A stretch of 64,000 nucleotides of DNA. It comes from an uncultured Comamonadaceae bacterium. GTDB lineage: Bacteria; Pseudomonadota; Gammaproteobacteria; Burkholderiales; Burkholderiaceae. Shown piece after piece: positions 53,525 through 64,000 of this stretch (position 1 is the stretch's first letter; every line of letters begins with the position of its first letter). The stretch is from positions 22,745 to 86,744 of the forward strand of contig CAMLSD010000003.1 of the NCBI GenBank assembly GCA_946482595.1, in the 5' to 3' direction. The notes below the pieces were generated by a model, which ran no database searches, was not told where the DNA came from, and saw only the letters and a list, made by a program, of their open reading frames with translations. A program made the position numbers and the translations under genes.

Positions 53525-54343
53525 TCACATGCGCAGTGCGCGCCACAGCAGGATGGGGGTGTCGGCGGCACGCAGCACCGGTCGGGCGTGCAGGGTGGCG
53601 TATTGCATGCGCTCGATTTTCTCAAGGATCCGGCTGCCGCCTTGCACCACCAGCCGCAGCTCCCAGCCGAGGCGGCCTTTCAGGCGATGCACCAGTGGTG
53701 AACCGTCCCGCATCAGGGTGCGGGTCCAGCCGACGAGGTCCTCGAGCAGCGCCTGGGTGGCTGGCGTTTCCTGCCGGGCCAGCAGGGCCGCTGCCGGCAC
53801 CTGGTGGCGGTGGCAGTCCTCGAGCGGGACGTACAGGCGCCCGCGTGCGGTGTCGATGCTCAGGTCCTGCCAGAAGTTGATCAATTGCAGCGCGGTGCAG
53901 ATCGCGTCCGACTGCGCCAGGGCAGCAGGGTCGTCGACGCGATAGAGGTGCAGCAACAGCCGGCCCACCGGGTTGGCGGAGCGCCGGCAGTAGTCGAGCA
54001 GGTCTGCGCGATCCACATAGCGTGAGCGGGTGACGTCCTGCTCGAAGGCGCTCAGCAGGTCTTGCAGCAGCGCAATCGGCAGCGCATGGGACTGCATGAC
54101 TGGTGCCAGTGCGTCGAACACCCCGGCCCAGCGCGGGCCGTGTGGCAGGCCGTGTGCAACGGCCTGCAGGTCACGGCGGTACTCGGCCAGATCGGCCAGG
54201 CGCTGTATCGGCGGTTGCCTGCCTTCGTCGGCGAGGTCGTCAGCCGTGCGGGCGAACCAGTAGATGGCGCGCACGGCGGGGCGCAGCGCGGCCGGGCACA
54301 GCAGGGAAGCAACGGGGAAGTTCTCGTAGTGGTCGACGCTCAC
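53525..54343 (-). CDS. hpnC: HpnC hydroxysqualene synthase
   Basis: A 272-residue squalene-synthase-family protein. It begins VDHYENFPVASLLCPAALRPAVRAIYWFARTADDLADEG, the HpnC hallmark with the first Asp motif, and has LINFWQDLSIDTARGRLYVP as the second motif region. It converts presqualene diphosphate to hydroxysqualene. It is the first gene of the hpnC-hpnD-hpnE operon and diverges from the RND efflux genes across a ~234-base gap. Confidence 0.93.
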   Translation of the reverse strand: MSVDHYENFPVASLLCPAALRPAVRAIYWFARTADDLADEGRQPPIQRLADLAEYRRDLQAVAHGLPHGPRWAGVFDALAPVMQSHALPIALLQDLLSAFEQDVTRSRYVDRADLLDYCRRSANPVGRLLLHLYRVDDPAALAQSDAICTALQLINFWQDLSIDTARGRLYVPLEDCHRHQVPAAALLARQETPATQALLEDLVGWTRTLMRDGSPLVHRLKGRLGWELRLVVQGGSRILEKIERMQYATLHARPVLRAADTPILLWRALRM

Positions 54344-54460
54344 GGGCGCGATTGTCCACGGAACGCGCGGCCAGGCCGCAGGAGTTGTCCGATGCCCCGC
54401 AAGACCGTGCTGCAGCGCAAGAGGCGCATGCGGGCGGGCCGGGTGTGTGCGCTCCGAGGT

Positions 54461-54508
54461 TTGACATGGATCAGCATCAGAAATACATTACTGACCAGTC
54501 AGTCAGTA
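54461..54508 (+). promoter_or_regulatory. Consensus promoter with TetR-like operator for the RND efflux genes
   Basis: ttgaca (54461-54466), a 17-base spacer and tacatt (54484-54489) make a near-ideal sigma-70 promoter. A palindrome at 54489-54508 (tactgac / gtcagta arms, 6-base centre) overlaps the transcription start region. This is the TGACTGAC-type pattern bound by TetR/AcrR repressors of efflux pumps. Confidence 0.75.
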
Positions 54509-54577
54509 TTTTCGGGTGAGCGTCCTGCTCGCCGGCCGACCCCGCCTGTCTCGCCCTGGTGCCCTCCGGAGATTCCC

Positions 54578-55741
54578 ATGCGCAAAGCGCCTGCCATTGT
54601 CCTTGCCTGCCTGGCCGCCACCCTGGCGCTTGCCGGGTGTTCGAAGCCGCAGCCTGTGGAGGAGCCGGTACGCGCCGTGCGTACCGTGGTCGTGACCGAC
54701 CAGGCGGCGAGCACGCGTCTGGAGTACGCCGCCGAGGTGCGGGCGCGCACCGAGTCGCGGCTGGGGTTCCGCGTGGCAGGCAAGATGGTGCGGCGGCATG
54801 TGGACCTCGGGGACAGTGTCAAGGCTGGGCAGGTGCTGGCGCAGCTGGATCCGCAGGATCTTCGGCTGGGTCAGGAGGCCGCCCGTGCCAGCCTGTCGGC
54901 GGCTCAGGCCAACTTCGATCAGACCCAGGCCGACTTCAAGCGCTTCAAGGAGCTGCGTGATCAGGGCTTCATCAGCTCGGCCGAGCTGGAGCGGCGCGAC
55001 ACGGCGCTGAAGGCCGCGCAGGCCCAGTTGATCCAGGCGCGCGCGCAGGCGAGTGTGCAGGGCAACCAGGCCAACTATTCGACCCTCACGACCGACGTGG
55101 CCGGCGTGATCACCGCGGTCGAGGCCGAACCGGGCATGGTGCTGGGCGCCGGCTCGCCGGTGGTGCGGCTGGCGCATGACGGGCCGCGTGACGTGGTGTT
55201 TGCGGTGCCCGAAGACCAGGTCGCCGGCTTGAAGGCCCTGGCCGACCAGGGGCTGGAGCTTCAGGTGCAGCTGTGGGGCAACGGGCATCAGCCCGTGACC
55301 GCCCGCATCCGTGAAGTGGCGGCGGCGGCTGATCCCGTGACACGCACCTACCTGATCAAGGCCGACGTCGGCCAGGCGCCGCTGAAGCTCGGCCAGACGG
55401 CCACCGTCGTGCTGGAGTTGCCGGCCGTGGCGGGTGTGACCAAGTTGCCGCTGTCGGCCCTGAGGGAGCAGCAGGGCGACACCGTGGTCTGGGTCGTCGA
55501 CCCCAAGACGATGACGGTTGCGACGACGCCGGTGAAGGTGGCCGGTGCCGACGGCAACCTGGCCGTGATCGGCGGCGGGCTGGCGGCGGGCCAGCGTGTG
55601 GTGACGGCCGGTGTGCATGTGCTCAGCCCGGGGCAGAAAGTGAAGCTGTATGCCGAGCCGGCGGGCGCTGGCAGCACGCCGACGGCCGCCGCGGCGGCCA
55701 GTGAGGTGGCGCTGACCGGTTCAGGCAACGCGGCCAAGTGA
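54578..55741 (+). CDS. RND efflux periplasmic adaptor (membrane fusion protein)
   Basis: A 387-residue lipoprotein with lipobox LALAGC (Cys21). It shows the HlyD/AcrA layout: barrel-sandwich half-motif GKMVRRHVDLGDSVKAGQVLAQLDPQDL, a short alpha-hairpin (~105-165), the second half-motif DVAGVITAVEAEPGMVLGAGSPVVRL, then beta-barrel and membrane-proximal domains. It links the inner-membrane pump encoded next to an outer-membrane channel. No outer-membrane TolC-type gene is adjacent. The start at 54578 follows CCGGAG and the strong promoter with operator. Confidence 0.92.
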   Translation: MRKAPAIVLACLAATLALAGCSKPQPVEEPVRAVRTVVVTDQAASTRLEYAAEVRARTESRLGFRVAGKMVRRHVDLGDSVKAGQVLAQLDPQDLRLGQEAARASLSAAQANFDQTQADFKRFKELRDQGFISSAELERRDTALKAAQAQLIQARAQASVQGNQANYSTLTTDVAGVITAVEAEPGMVLGAGSPVVRLAHDGPRDVVFAVPEDQVAGLKALADQGLELQVQLWGNGHQPVTARIREVAAAADPVTRTYLIKADVGQAPLKLGQTATVVLELPAVAGVTKLPLSALREQQGDTVVWVVDPKTMTVATTPVKVAGADGNLAVIGGGLAAGQRVVTAGVHVLSPGQKVKLYAEPAGAGSTPTAAAAASEVALTGSGNAAK

Positions 55742-55757
55742 ACGAGCGAGGTCACCT

Positions 55758-58700
55758 GTGAGCAGCACGCACATCCCGGCCCCGGCCCCGTCACGCTTCA
55801 ACATCTCCCGCTGGGCGCTGGAGCATCCGGCCCTGACGCGCTACCTGATGGTCGTGTTCATGGTGCTCGGCTTTGCCGCGTACTTTCAGTTGGGCCAGGA
55901 CGAAGATCCGCCGTTCGCCTTCCGTGCCATGGTGGTGCGGGCCTACTGGCCGGGTGCGACAGCCCAGCAGATCTCCGATCAGGTCACCGACAAGATCGAG
56001 AAGACGCTGCAGGAGGTGCCGTACGCCGACAAGATCCGCAGCTATTCCAAGCCCGGCGAGACGCTGATCATCTTCCAGGTGCGCGATGACTCCCCGCCCA
56101 AGGAACTGCCGCAGATCTGGTACACCACGCGCAAGAAGATCAACGACATGCGCGGCACCTTGCCGCAAGGCGTGGTGGGCCCGTTCTTCAACGACGAGTT
56201 CGGTGACGTCTACGGCGCCATCTATGCGCTGTCGGCTGACGGCTTCACCTATCAGGAGCTGAAGGACCAGGCTGATCAGGTGCGCCAGCAACTGCTCAAG
56301 GTGCCGGATGTGGCCAAGGTCGAGGTGTTCGGCGCGCAGGACGAGAAGATCTTCATCGAGATCTCGCAGAAGCGCCTCGCGCAGCTCGGGCTGGACTTCA
56401 ACCAGGTGCTCGGCCAGCTCGGCCAGCAGAACGCGATCGAGTCCGCCGGTGTCATCAACGCGCCCACGGACAACGTGCAGGTCCGCGTCGGCGGCCAGTT
56501 CAACTCGGTCGACGACCTGAAAGCCTTTGCGATCCGCGCTGCCGGCAACACCTTCCGGCTCGGTGACATTGCCGAGGTCCGCCGCGGCTACGTCGATCCG
56601 CCCCAGGTGAAGGTGCGGCACCAGGGGCGCGAGGTGATTGCCCTGGGCATCTCGATGGCCAAGGGCGGCGACATCATCCGCCTGGGCAAGTCGCTGGAGA
56701 CCGCCACCGCGCGCATCCGCAACGAGCTGCCGGTGGGCATCGAGATGGCGCAGTTCCAGGACCAGGCCACCGTGGTGTCCCGCTCGGTCAACGAATTCGT
56801 GAAGGTGCTGATCGAGGCCATCGTGATCGTGCTGGCGGTGAGCTTCATCAGCCTGGGCCTGCACTTCCGGCCGCTGCGCCTGGATGTTCGCCCCGGCATG
56901 GTGGTGGCCATCACGATTCCGCTGGTGCTGGCGATCACCTTCGTGACGATGCTCTACTGGGGCGTCGGCCTGCACAAGATCTCGCTGGGCTCGCTGATCA
57001 TCGCGCTGGGGCTGCTGGTGGACGACGCGATCATCGCGGTCGAGATGATGGTGCGAAAGCTGGAAGAGGGCTACGACAAGCTGCGTGCCGCCACGGCCGC
57101 CTACGAGATCACCGCGATGCCCATGCTCACCGGCACGCTGATCACCGCCGTGGGCTTCCTGCCCATCGGCATGGCCGAATCGGCGGTGGGCGAATACACC
57201 TTCGCCATCTTTGCCGTGACGGCGGCTGCTCTGCTGATTTCCTGGGTGGTGTCGGTCTACTTCGTGCCCTACCTGGGGACGCTGCTGCTCAAGGCCAAGC
57301 CGCCCGCAGCCGACGGTGCCGCGCACGAGCTGTTCGACACTCCCTTCTACGTGCGCTTCAGGGCGCTGGTGAACTGGTGCGTCACGCACCGCTGGATCAC
57401 CATCGGCCTCACGATCGCCACCCTGGTGCTCGGGCTGGTGGGCATGGGGCGCGTCCAGCAGCAGTTCTTCCCGGACTCGAACCGTCTGGAGGTGCTGGTG
57501 GACCTGTGGTACCCGGAGGGCACCTCCTACGCGGCGAACGAGGACGTGACGCGTCGCGTCGAGGCACGCGTGATGCGCGAGCCCGGCGTGGCCCACGTGA
57601 CCACCTGGGTCGGCAGCGGCGTGCCGCGCTTTGCGCTGGTGCTCGACCAGATCTTCCCTCAGTCGAACGTCAGCCAGCTCATCGTGATGCCGCAGGACCT
57701 GGCTGCCCGCGAAGCGATCCGCAAGCGCCTGCCCGTGATCCTGGCTGAAGAGTTCCCGGAGGTCCGCGGTCGCGCCAAGCTGCTGCCCAATGGCCCGCCG
57801 GTGCCTTATCCGGTGCAGTTCCGGGTGGTCGGCCCCGAACCGCAGGTGATCCGCGGCGTGGCCGACGAGGTCAAGGCACTGATGCGGCAGAACCCGAACA
57901 TGCGCGGTGTCAACGACAACTGGAACGAGTCGGTCAAGGTGCTGCGTCTGGAGGTCGACCAGGCCAAGGCGCGCGCGCTGGGCGTCAGCAGCCAGGCCAT
58001 TGCGCAGGCTGCGCGCACCATCAACAGCGGCTCCACCATCGGCCAGTACCGTGACGGCGACAAGCTCATCGACATCGTGCTCAGGCAGCCGCTGGAGGAA
58101 CGCGATGCGATCACCGACCTGGCCAGCGCCTACGTGCCGACGGCCAGCGGGCGATCGATTCCGCTCAGCCAGGTGGCCCAGCACCGCTTTGTCTGGGAGC
58201 CGGGCGTGTTGTGGCGCGAGGGGCGCGACTATGCCGTGACGGTGCAGGGTGATGTGGTCGACGGCATCCAGGCGGCCACGGTCAGCCATCAGCTCGACCC
58301 TCAGTTCGCCGAACTGCGCGCCAAGCTGCCGCCGGGCTATCGCATCGAGGTGGCCGGCTCGGTCGAGGAAAGCAGCAAGGGCACTGGCTCCATCGCGGCC
58401 GGCGTGCCGCTGATGCTGTTCATCACCTTCACGCTGCTGATGCTGCAACTGCAGAGCTTCAGCCGCGCCGTGCTGGTGTTCCTGACGGCGCCGATGGGCA
58501 TCGCCGGTGTGGCGGGCGCGCTGCTGCTGCTCGATCGCCCCTTCGGTTTTGTGGCGTTGCTGGGCTTCATCGCGCTGATGGGCATGATCATGCGCAACTC
58601 CGTCATCCTGATCGACCAGATCGAGCAGGACCGGCAGCTTGGCGTGCCGACCTGGGATGCGGTGGTCGAGGCCTCGGTGAGGCGCTTCCGCCCGATCCTG

Positions 58701-58892
58701 CTGACCGCGGCTGCTGCAGTGCTGGCGATGATCCCGCTGTCGCGCAGCGTCTTCTGGGGCCCGATGGCTGTGGCCATCATGGGGGGGCTGGTGGTGGCAA
58801 CCGCCCTGACGCTGCTGGCGCTGCCGGCAATGTATGCAGCCTGGTTCCGTGTGAAGCGCCCCGGCGAGGAAGCAGGCTCGCCGGCAGGTTAA
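55758..58892 (+). CDS. RND efflux transporter permease
   Basis: A 1044-residue AcrB/MexB-superfamily pump with 12 predicted membrane helices, one near the start (LTRYLMVVFMVLGFAAYF) and clusters around 345-550 and 865-1030. The periplasmic porter part begins DEDPPFAFRAMVVRAYWPGATAQQISDQV. TM4 carries the proton-relay Asp pair in ALGLLVDDAIIAVEMM. Substrate is not determinable: the sequence sits with proton-driven exporters rather than metal pumps, since HME-type motifs are absent. GTG start at 55758, 16 bases after the adaptor gene. Confidence 0.93.
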   Translation: MSSTHIPAPAPSRFNISRWALEHPALTRYLMVVFMVLGFAAYFQLGQDEDPPFAFRAMVVRAYWPGATAQQISDQVTDKIEKTLQEVPYADKIRSYSKPGETLIIFQVRDDSPPKELPQIWYTTRKKINDMRGTLPQGVVGPFFNDEFGDVYGAIYALSADGFTYQELKDQADQVRQQLLKVPDVAKVEVFGAQDEKIFIEISQKRLAQLGLDFNQVLGQLGQQNAIESAGVINAPTDNVQVRVGGQFNSVDDLKAFAIRAAGNTFRLGDIAEVRRGYVDPPQVKVRHQGREVIALGISMAKGGDIIRLGKSLETATARIRNELPVGIEMAQFQDQATVVSRSVNEFVKVLIEAIVIVLAVSFISLGLHFRPLRLDVRPGMVVAITIPLVLAITFVTMLYWGVGLHKISLGSLIIALGLLVDDAIIAVEMMVRKLEEGYDKLRAATAAYEITAMPMLTGTLITAVGFLPIGMAESAVGEYTFAIFAVTAAALLISWVVSVYFVPYLGTLLLKAKPPAADGAAHELFDTPFYVRFRALVNWCVTHRWITIGLTIATLVLGLVGMGRVQQQFFPDSNRLEVLVDLWYPEGTSYAANEDVTRRVEARVMREPGVAHVTTWVGSGVPRFALVLDQIFPQSNVSQLIVMPQDLAAREAIRKRLPVILAEEFPEVRGRAKLLPNGPPVPYPVQFRVVGPEPQVIRGVADEVKALMRQNPNMRGVNDNWNESVKVLRLEVDQAKARALGVSSQAIAQAARTINSGSTIGQYRDGDKLIDIVLRQPLEERDAITDLASAYVPTASGRSIPLSQVAQHRFVWEPGVLWREGRDYAVTVQGDVVDGIQAATVSHQLDPQFAELRAKLPPGYRIEVAGSVEESSKGTGSIAAGVPLMLFITFTLLMLQLQSFSRAVLVFLTAPMGIAGVAGALLLLDRPFGFVALLGFIALMGMIMRNSVILIDQIEQDRQLGVPTWDAVVEASVRRFRPILLTAAAAVLAMIPLSRSVFWGPMAVAIMGGLVVATALTLLALPAMYAAWFRVKRPGEEAGSPAG

Positions 58893-58916
58893 AATATTCG
58901 GTTCGCTGAAATACCC

Positions 58917-58947
58917 AAGAGGGAGCTGTCAGCTCCCTCTTTGATTT
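58917..58947 (+). terminator. Terminator after the RND operon
   Basis: An 11-bp perfect stem (58917-58927 with 58931-58941), 3-base loop and trailing tgattt, directly before the tRNA gene. Confidence 0.8.
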
Positions 58948-59034
58948 GCGCGGGTGGCGAAATTGGTAGACGCACCAGGTTTAGGTCCTGACGCCAGCGA
59001 TGGTGTGGGGGTTCGAGTCCCCCCCCGCGCACCA
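58948..59034 (+). tRNA. tRNA-Leu, anticodon UAG
   Basis: A complete class II tRNA of 87 bases including the encoded CCA. The acceptor stem gcgcggg pairs with cccgcgc. The D-arm is ggcgaaattggtagacgc, the anticodon loop tttaggt has TAG at 58982-58984, a variable arm follows, and the T-loop is ggttcgagtcc. Very close in sequence to E. coli tRNA-Leu(UAG), which reads CUN codons. It lies 22 bases before the trigger factor gene. Confidence 0.97.
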
Positions 59035-59056
59035 CATTCAAACGAGAGAGATCACC

Positions 59057-60364
59057 ATGGCCGTGACTGTTGAAACGCTCGACAAACTGGAACGCAAGAT
59101 CACGCTGACCCTGTCGGCGGACATCATCAACAACGAGGTGGAGTCCCGCCTGAAGCGTTTGTCCCGGACGGTCAAGGCCGACGGCTTCCGCCCCGGCAAG
59201 GTGCCGATGAGCATCGTCGCCCAGCGTTATGGCTACTCGGTCCAGTACGAGGTCATGAACGACAAGGTGGGTGAGGCCTTTGCCAAGGCGGCCACCGAGG
59301 CTGAACTGCGTGTGGCCGGTGCGCCCCGCATCACCGAAAAGGACGGCGCCCCCGAGGGCCAGCTCGCTTTCGACGCCACCTTCGAGGTCTATCCCGAAGT
59401 GAAGATCGGTGATCTGGGCACGGCCGAAGTCGAGCGCGTGTCGGCGGAAGTGACCGACGAGGCCATCGACAAGACGGTCGAGATCCTGCGCAAGCAGCGC
59501 CGCACCTTCGGGCAGCGCCCGGCCGCAGAGGCTGCCGCCGACGGCGACCGCGTGACGATCGACTTCGAAGGCAAGATCGACGGCGTGCCCTTCGAAGGCG
59601 GCAAGGCCGAAGGCTTCCAGTTCATCCTGGGCGAAGGCCGCATGCTCGAGGCTTTCGAGAAGGCCGTGCGCGGCATGAAGTCCGGCGAGTCCAAGACCTT
59701 CCCGCTGAAGTTCCCTGACGACTACCACGGCAAGGACGTGGCCGGCAAGGAAGCCGACTTCCTGGTCACGCTGACCAAGATCGAGATGCAGAACCTGCCG
59801 GAGGTGGACGCCGAGTTCGCCAAGTCGCTCGGCATCGCCGACGGCACCGTCGAAGCGCTGCGCGCCGACATCAAGAAGAATCTCGAGCGTGAAGTGAAGT
59901 TCCGCGTGCTGGCGCGCAACAAGTCGGCCGTGATGGACGCCCTGCTGGGCGTGGCCGAACTCGACGTGCCCAAGGCACTCGTGGCCAACGAAGTGGAGCG
60001 CATGGTCGAGTCCGCACGCGCCGACCTGAAGGCCCGTGGCATCAAGGACGCCGACAAGGCCCCGATCCCCGGCGAGATGTTCCAGGCCCAGGCCGAGCGC
60101 CGCGTGCGTCTGGGCCTCGTGGTGGCCGAGCTGGTCAAGGCCAACGAACTGCGCGCCAAGCCCGAGCAGATCAAGGCCCACGTCGACGAAATGGCCCAGA
60201 GCTACGAGCGTCCGGAAGAGGTGGTGCGCTGGTACTTCGGCGACCAGCAGCGTCTGGCCGAGGTCGAGGCGGTGGTGCTGGAGAACAACGTCACCGACTT
60301 CGTGCTCGCGCGTGCCAAGGTCACCGACAAGGCCCTGCCGTTCGACGAGCTGATGCAGGCCTGA
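59057..60364 (+). CDS. tig: Trigger factor, ribosome-associated chaperone and prolyl isomerase
   Basis: A 435-residue trigger factor. The ribosome-binding N-domain has [16 protein letters not shown] (G-F-R-x-G-K-x-P signature). The FKBP-type isomerase domain is about residues 165-245 ([25 protein letters not shown]), and the C-terminal arm domain completes the length. It holds nascent chains as they leave the ribosome. ATG 59057 follows GAGAGA. It starts the conserved tig-clpP-clpX-lon order and is closed by its own terminator. Confidence 0.97.
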   Translation: MAVTVETLDKLERKITLTLSADIINNEVESRLKRLSRTVKADGFRPGKVPMSIVAQRYGYSVQYEVMNDKVGEAFAKAATEAELRVAGAPRITEKDGAPEGQLAFDATFEVYPEVKIGDLGTAEVERVSAEVTDEAIDKTVEILRKQRRTFGQRPAAEAAADGDRVTIDFEGKIDGVPFEGGKAEGFQFILGEGRMLEAFEKAVRGMKSGESKTFPLKFPDDYHGKDVAGKEADFLVTLTKIEMQNLPEVDAEFAKSLGIADGTVEALRADIKKNLEREVKFRVLARNKSAVMDALLGVAELDVPKALVANEVERMVESARADLKARGIKDADKAPIPGEMFQAQAERRVRLGLVVAELVKANELRAKPEQIKAHVDEMAQSYERPEEVVRWYFGDQQRLAEVEAVVLENNVTDFVLARAKVTDKALPFDELMQA

Positions 60365-60382
60365 GCCCGGCTCGATCCAGCG

Positions 60383-60408
60383 AGGGCGCCCTGATGGGCG
60401 CCCTTTTT
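60383..60408 (+). terminator. Intrinsic terminator after tig
   Basis: Stem 60383-60391 with 60396-60404 (agggcgccc / gggcgccct), loop tgat, then a run of five T. A classic Rho-independent terminator. Confidence 0.92.
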
Positions 60409-60521
60409 GCTTGAGGAGCGTGCATTGCCCCCTGTGCGGGAGTGCACGCCTCTTGTGGCGACATAATCTGGCCTCAGATCAGAGCTGCGGAACCAACAAG
60501 GGCAACAAGAGGATCACTGCC

Positions 60522-61130
60522 ATGAGCGCATTGGATACACAGAACCTGGGCATGGTGCCCATCGTCATCGAACAGTCCGGCCGCGGCGAGCGCGCCTACG
60601 ACATCTACAGCCGCCTGCTGCGTGAGCGGGTGGTGTTTCTGGTCGGCCCGGTCAATGACCAGACGGCCAACCTGGTCGTGGCCCAGCTGCTTTTCCTGGA
60701 GAGCGAGAACCCCGACAAGGACATCTCGCTCTACATCAACTCGCCTGGGGGCAGCGTGAGCGCCGGCATGTCGATCTTCGACACGATGCAGTTCATCAAG
60801 CCCGACGTGTCCACCCTGTGCATGGGCATGGCGGCAAGCATGGGCGCCTTCCTGCTGGCGGCGGGGGCCAAGGGCAAGCGGTTCTCGCTGCCGAACTCGC
60901 GGGTGATGATCCACCAGCCGCTGGGCGGTGCCCAGGGCCAGGCCACCGACATCGAAATCCACGCACGCGAGATCCTGCGCACGCGCGAGCAGCTCAACCG
61001 CATCCTGTCGGAGCGTACCGGCCAGCCCCTGGAGAAGATCCAGGCCGATACCGAGCGCGACTACTTCATGACGGCGGCCGAGGCGAAGGACTACGGGCTG
61101 ATCGATCAGGTGCTCGACAAGCGCGCCTGA
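60522..61130 (+). CDS. clpP: ClpP ATP-dependent protease proteolytic subunit
   Basis: A 202-residue serine protease with the catalytic triad Ser106 (GMAASMGAF), His131 ([10 protein letters not shown]) and Asp180 (ADTERDYFM). The short propeptide before [15 protein letters not shown] is typical of ClpP. It forms a 14-mer chamber fed by ClpX or ClpA. ATG 60522 follows AAGAGGA. A cataat -10-like box at 60462-60467 may serve it, without a good -35. Confidence 0.97.
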   Translation: MSALDTQNLGMVPIVIEQSGRGERAYDIYSRLLRERVVFLVGPVNDQTANLVVAQLLFLESENPDKDISLYINSPGGSVSAGMSIFDTMQFIKPDVSTLCMGMAASMGAFLLAAGAKGKRFSLPNSRVMIHQPLGGAQGQATDIEIHAREILRTREQLNRILSERTGQPLEKIQADTERDYFMTAAEAKDYGLIDQVLDKRA

Positions 61131-61184
61131 CATCGCTGTCGCGCGAGGGCGGGAGCACCCGCCCACCCCTAAAACAGGACGACC

Positions 61185-61218
61185 AACGGGGCCTTTTTTA
61201 CGTGCAGGGCCCCGTTTT
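61185..61218 (+). terminator. Terminator-like hairpin between clpP and clpX
   Basis: aacggggcc (61185-61193) pairs with ggccccgtt (61208-61216) across a T-rich 14-base loop, followed by more T. A second hairpin without T-run (61147-61153 with 61158-61164) lies just upstream. Partial termination may uncouple clpX from clpP. Confidence 0.6.
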
Positions 61219-61314
61219 CATTTGACTTATCATCCAAGGAAGCTCCTGGGCCGTGAAAAGGCGACCCTTTTCGCAGTCCTTCAGCTTCCCAAGTACCCAG
61301 CCGAGTCCGACGCC

Positions 61315-62592
61315 ATGCCCGAGAAAAAAGGCTCCTCCAGCGAGAAAGTCCTGTATTGCTCCTTCTGCGGCAAAAGCCAGCATGAGGTGAAGAAACTGAT
61401 CGCGGGTCCGTCGGTGTTCATCTGCGACGAGTGCATCGACCTGTGCAACGACATCATCCGTGATGAAGTGCCGGCCGAAAGCGCCGACCCGAAGGCCCAG
61501 CGCGGTGATCTGCCTGTGCCGTCCGAGATCAAGGGCAGCCTGGACCAGTACGTGATCGGCCAGGATGTGGCCAAGCGCATCCTGTCCGTGGCCGTCTACA
61601 ACCATTACAAGCGCCTGCGCCACATGACGGCGCATGCCGGCAAGAAAGATGAAGTCGAGCTCGCCAAGAGCAACATCCTGCTGATCGGGCCGACCGGCTC
61701 GGGCAAGACGCTGCTGGCGCAGACGCTGGCGCGCCTGCTCAACGTGCCGTTCGTGATCGCCGACGCCACCACCCTGACCGAAGCCGGCTATGTGGGCGAG
61801 GACGTCGAGAACATCATCCAGAAGCTGCTGCAGAACTGCAACTACGACGTCGAGAAGGCGCAGCGTGGCATCGTCTACATCGACGAGATCGACAAGATCT
61901 CTCGCAAGGCCGACAACCCGTCCATCACACGCGACGTCTCGGGTGAAGGCGTGCAGCAGGCCCTGCTCAAGCTGATCGAAGGCACGATGGCGTCAGTCCC
62001 GCCCCAGGGCGGGCGCAAGCACCCCAACCAGGACTTCCTGCAGATCGACACGACCAACATCCTGTTCATCTGCGGCGGCGCCTTCGACGGCCTGGAAAAG
62101 GTCATCCAGAACCGCTCCGAGAAATCCGGCATCGGTTTTGGCGCAGCGGTGAAGGCCAAGACCGAACGTGCGGTGAGCGAAGTGTTCCGCGAGGTCGAGC
62201 CCGAGGACCTGATCAAGTTCGGCCTGATTCCCGAACTGGTCGGTCGTCTTCCGGTGGTCGCCACACTGGGTGAACTGACCGAGGACGCGATGATCCAGAT
62301 CCTCACCGAGCCCAAGAACGCGCTGGTCAAGCAGTACCAGAAGCTGTTCTCGATGGACGGTGTGGAACTCGAGATCCGCACGTCGGCCCTGGGTTCGATT
62401 TCCCGCAAGGCTCTGGCGCGCAAGACCGGCGCCCGTGGCTTGCGATCCATCATGGAGCAGGCGCTGATCGACACGATGTTCGATCTGCCTGCCCTTGACG
62501 GTGTCGCCAAGGTGGTCGTGGACGAACACACCATCGAGGACGGCACCAAGCCCCTGCTCGTGTATCGTGAGCAGGCCAAGGCAAGCGCTTGA
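61315..62592 (+). CDS. clpX: ClpX ATP-dependent unfoldase subunit
   Basis: A 425-residue AAA+ unfoldase. The N-terminal zinc-binding domain has the four cysteines in YCSFCGKSQ and [10 protein letters not shown]. Walker A is [15 protein letters not shown], with Walker [13 protein letters not shown], and the IGF-type ClpP-docking loop reads [11 protein letters not shown]. It recognises tagged substrates and threads them into ClpP. ATG 61315 matches the family start ([19 protein letters not shown]). Confidence 0.97.
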   Translation: MPEKKGSSSEKVLYCSFCGKSQHEVKKLIAGPSVFICDECIDLCNDIIRDEVPAESADPKAQRGDLPVPSEIKGSLDQYVIGQDVAKRILSVAVYNHYKRLRHMTAHAGKKDEVELAKSNILLIGPTGSGKTLLAQTLARLLNVPFVIADATTLTEAGYVGEDVENIIQKLLQNCNYDVEKAQRGIVYIDEIDKISRKADNPSITRDVSGEGVQQALLKLIEGTMASVPPQGGRKHPNQDFLQIDTTNILFICGGAFDGLEKVIQNRSEKSGIGFGAAVKAKTERAVSEVFREVEPEDLIKFGLIPELVGRLPVVATLGELTEDAMIQILTEPKNALVKQYQKLFSMDGVELEIRTSALGSISRKALARKTGARGLRSIMEQALIDTMFDLPALDGVAKVVVDEHTIEDGTKPLLVYREQAKASA

Positions 62593-62605
62593 GGGGTCGA
62601 GCAGT

Positions 62606-62650
62606 CCAGGTGCCAGGCACCTGGCCACCCGGGTCGAAGGTGGACCCGGG
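62606..62650 (+). repeat. Two perfect hairpins between clpX and lon
   Basis: ccaggtgc/gcacctgg (62606-62613 with 62617-62624, 3-base loop) and cccgggtc/gacccggg (62628-62635 with 62643-62650, 7-base loop). Neither is followed by T, so they may act in Rho-dependent termination or mRNA 3'-end protection rather than intrinsic termination. Confidence 0.55.
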
Positions 62651-62708
62651 GCCGATCTCCCGACTCTGGGGGGTGCGGCAGCGATGGTGTGATGCTGCCT
62701 GCGCGAGT

Positions 62709-62736
62709 CTTGTAATTGATGCCTCGAGCCCAACAT
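62709..62736 (+). promoter_or_regulatory. Candidate heat-shock (sigma-32) promoter for lon
   Basis: cttgtaa (62709-62715) and cccaacat (62729-62736), 13 bases apart, approximate the sigma-32 pattern CTTGAAA/CCCCATnT. They lie 24 bases before the lon ATG. lon is a heat-shock gene in many proteobacteria, which fits. Confidence 0.45.
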
Positions 62737-62760
62737 GCGGCTTGAGAAAGAGAGGTTGCG

Positions 62761-64000
<1,240 letters not shown>

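Noticed and set aside
55791..58448. 885-residue antisense open frame opposite the RND permease
   Set aside because: Same high-GC artefact. Composition (His/Leu/Arg-rich) is unlike real proteins, and the + strand gene is certain.

Overview
The window is high-GC bacterial DNA with no rRNA, insertion sequences or CRISPR. Gene content and protein sequences point to a betaproteobacterium of the order Burkholderiales: ilvB-ilvH-ilvC-pssA-leuA synteny, surE-pcm-nlpD-rpoS, tig-clpP-clpX-lon, DUF3619/DUF3106 proteins behind an ECF sigma factor, and hpnCDE. I would guess the Leptothrix/Rubrivivax/Ideonella neighbourhood, but the genus cannot be fixed from sequence reading alone.

Region 1 (1-24 kb, all + strand) is most of a type VI secretion system (T6SS). 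It runs tssB (cut by the window edge), tssC, two hcp genes, tagJ, tssE, tssF, tssG and clpV. These are followed by a gene I read as an anthrax-edema-factor/CyaA/ExoY-type nucleotidyl cyclase (10225-11163), a TPR-methyltransferase, and a VgrG with a 170-residue glycine tail. Then come a DUF2169-pentapeptide protein, a second pentapeptide protein, DUF3540, a PAAR-like DUF4150 protein, an FHA-domain TagH and a PP2C phosphatase. The membrane complex (tssJ, tssL, tssM), tssK, tssA and a PpkA-type kinase are not in the window and presumably lie upstream. The cyclase-like gene inside the secretion cluster is the main discovery candidate.

Region 2 (24-36.8 kb) holds cell-envelope and stress genes. 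There is an OmpA-like lipoprotein and MltA on the + strand. A NarL-type response regulator and 7TM-like histidine kinase pair and a quinone oxidoreductase lie on the - strand. Then comes the tightly overlapped surE-pcm-nlpD-rpoS run with rlmD, which meets a GNAT/FemX-like gene tail to tail.

Region 3 (36.8-49.2 kb) holds nadE, glnB, a LOG-family hydrolase, dgkA and a four-gene - strand operon (ECF sigma factor, DUF3619, DUF3106, RDD). Branched-chain amino acid synthesis follows (ilvB, ilvH, ilvC, leuA, with pssA between). Hairpins sit in the leaders of ilvC and leuA.

Region 4 (49.2-64 kb) holds a penicillin-binding endopeptidase, an IclR regulator beside a perfect palindrome, and the hpnCDE squalene/hopanoid operon. 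A divergent RND efflux pair follows, with a consensus promoter overlapped by a TetR-like operator. The region ends with tRNA-Leu(UAG), trigger factor, clpP, clpX and the first third to half of lon.
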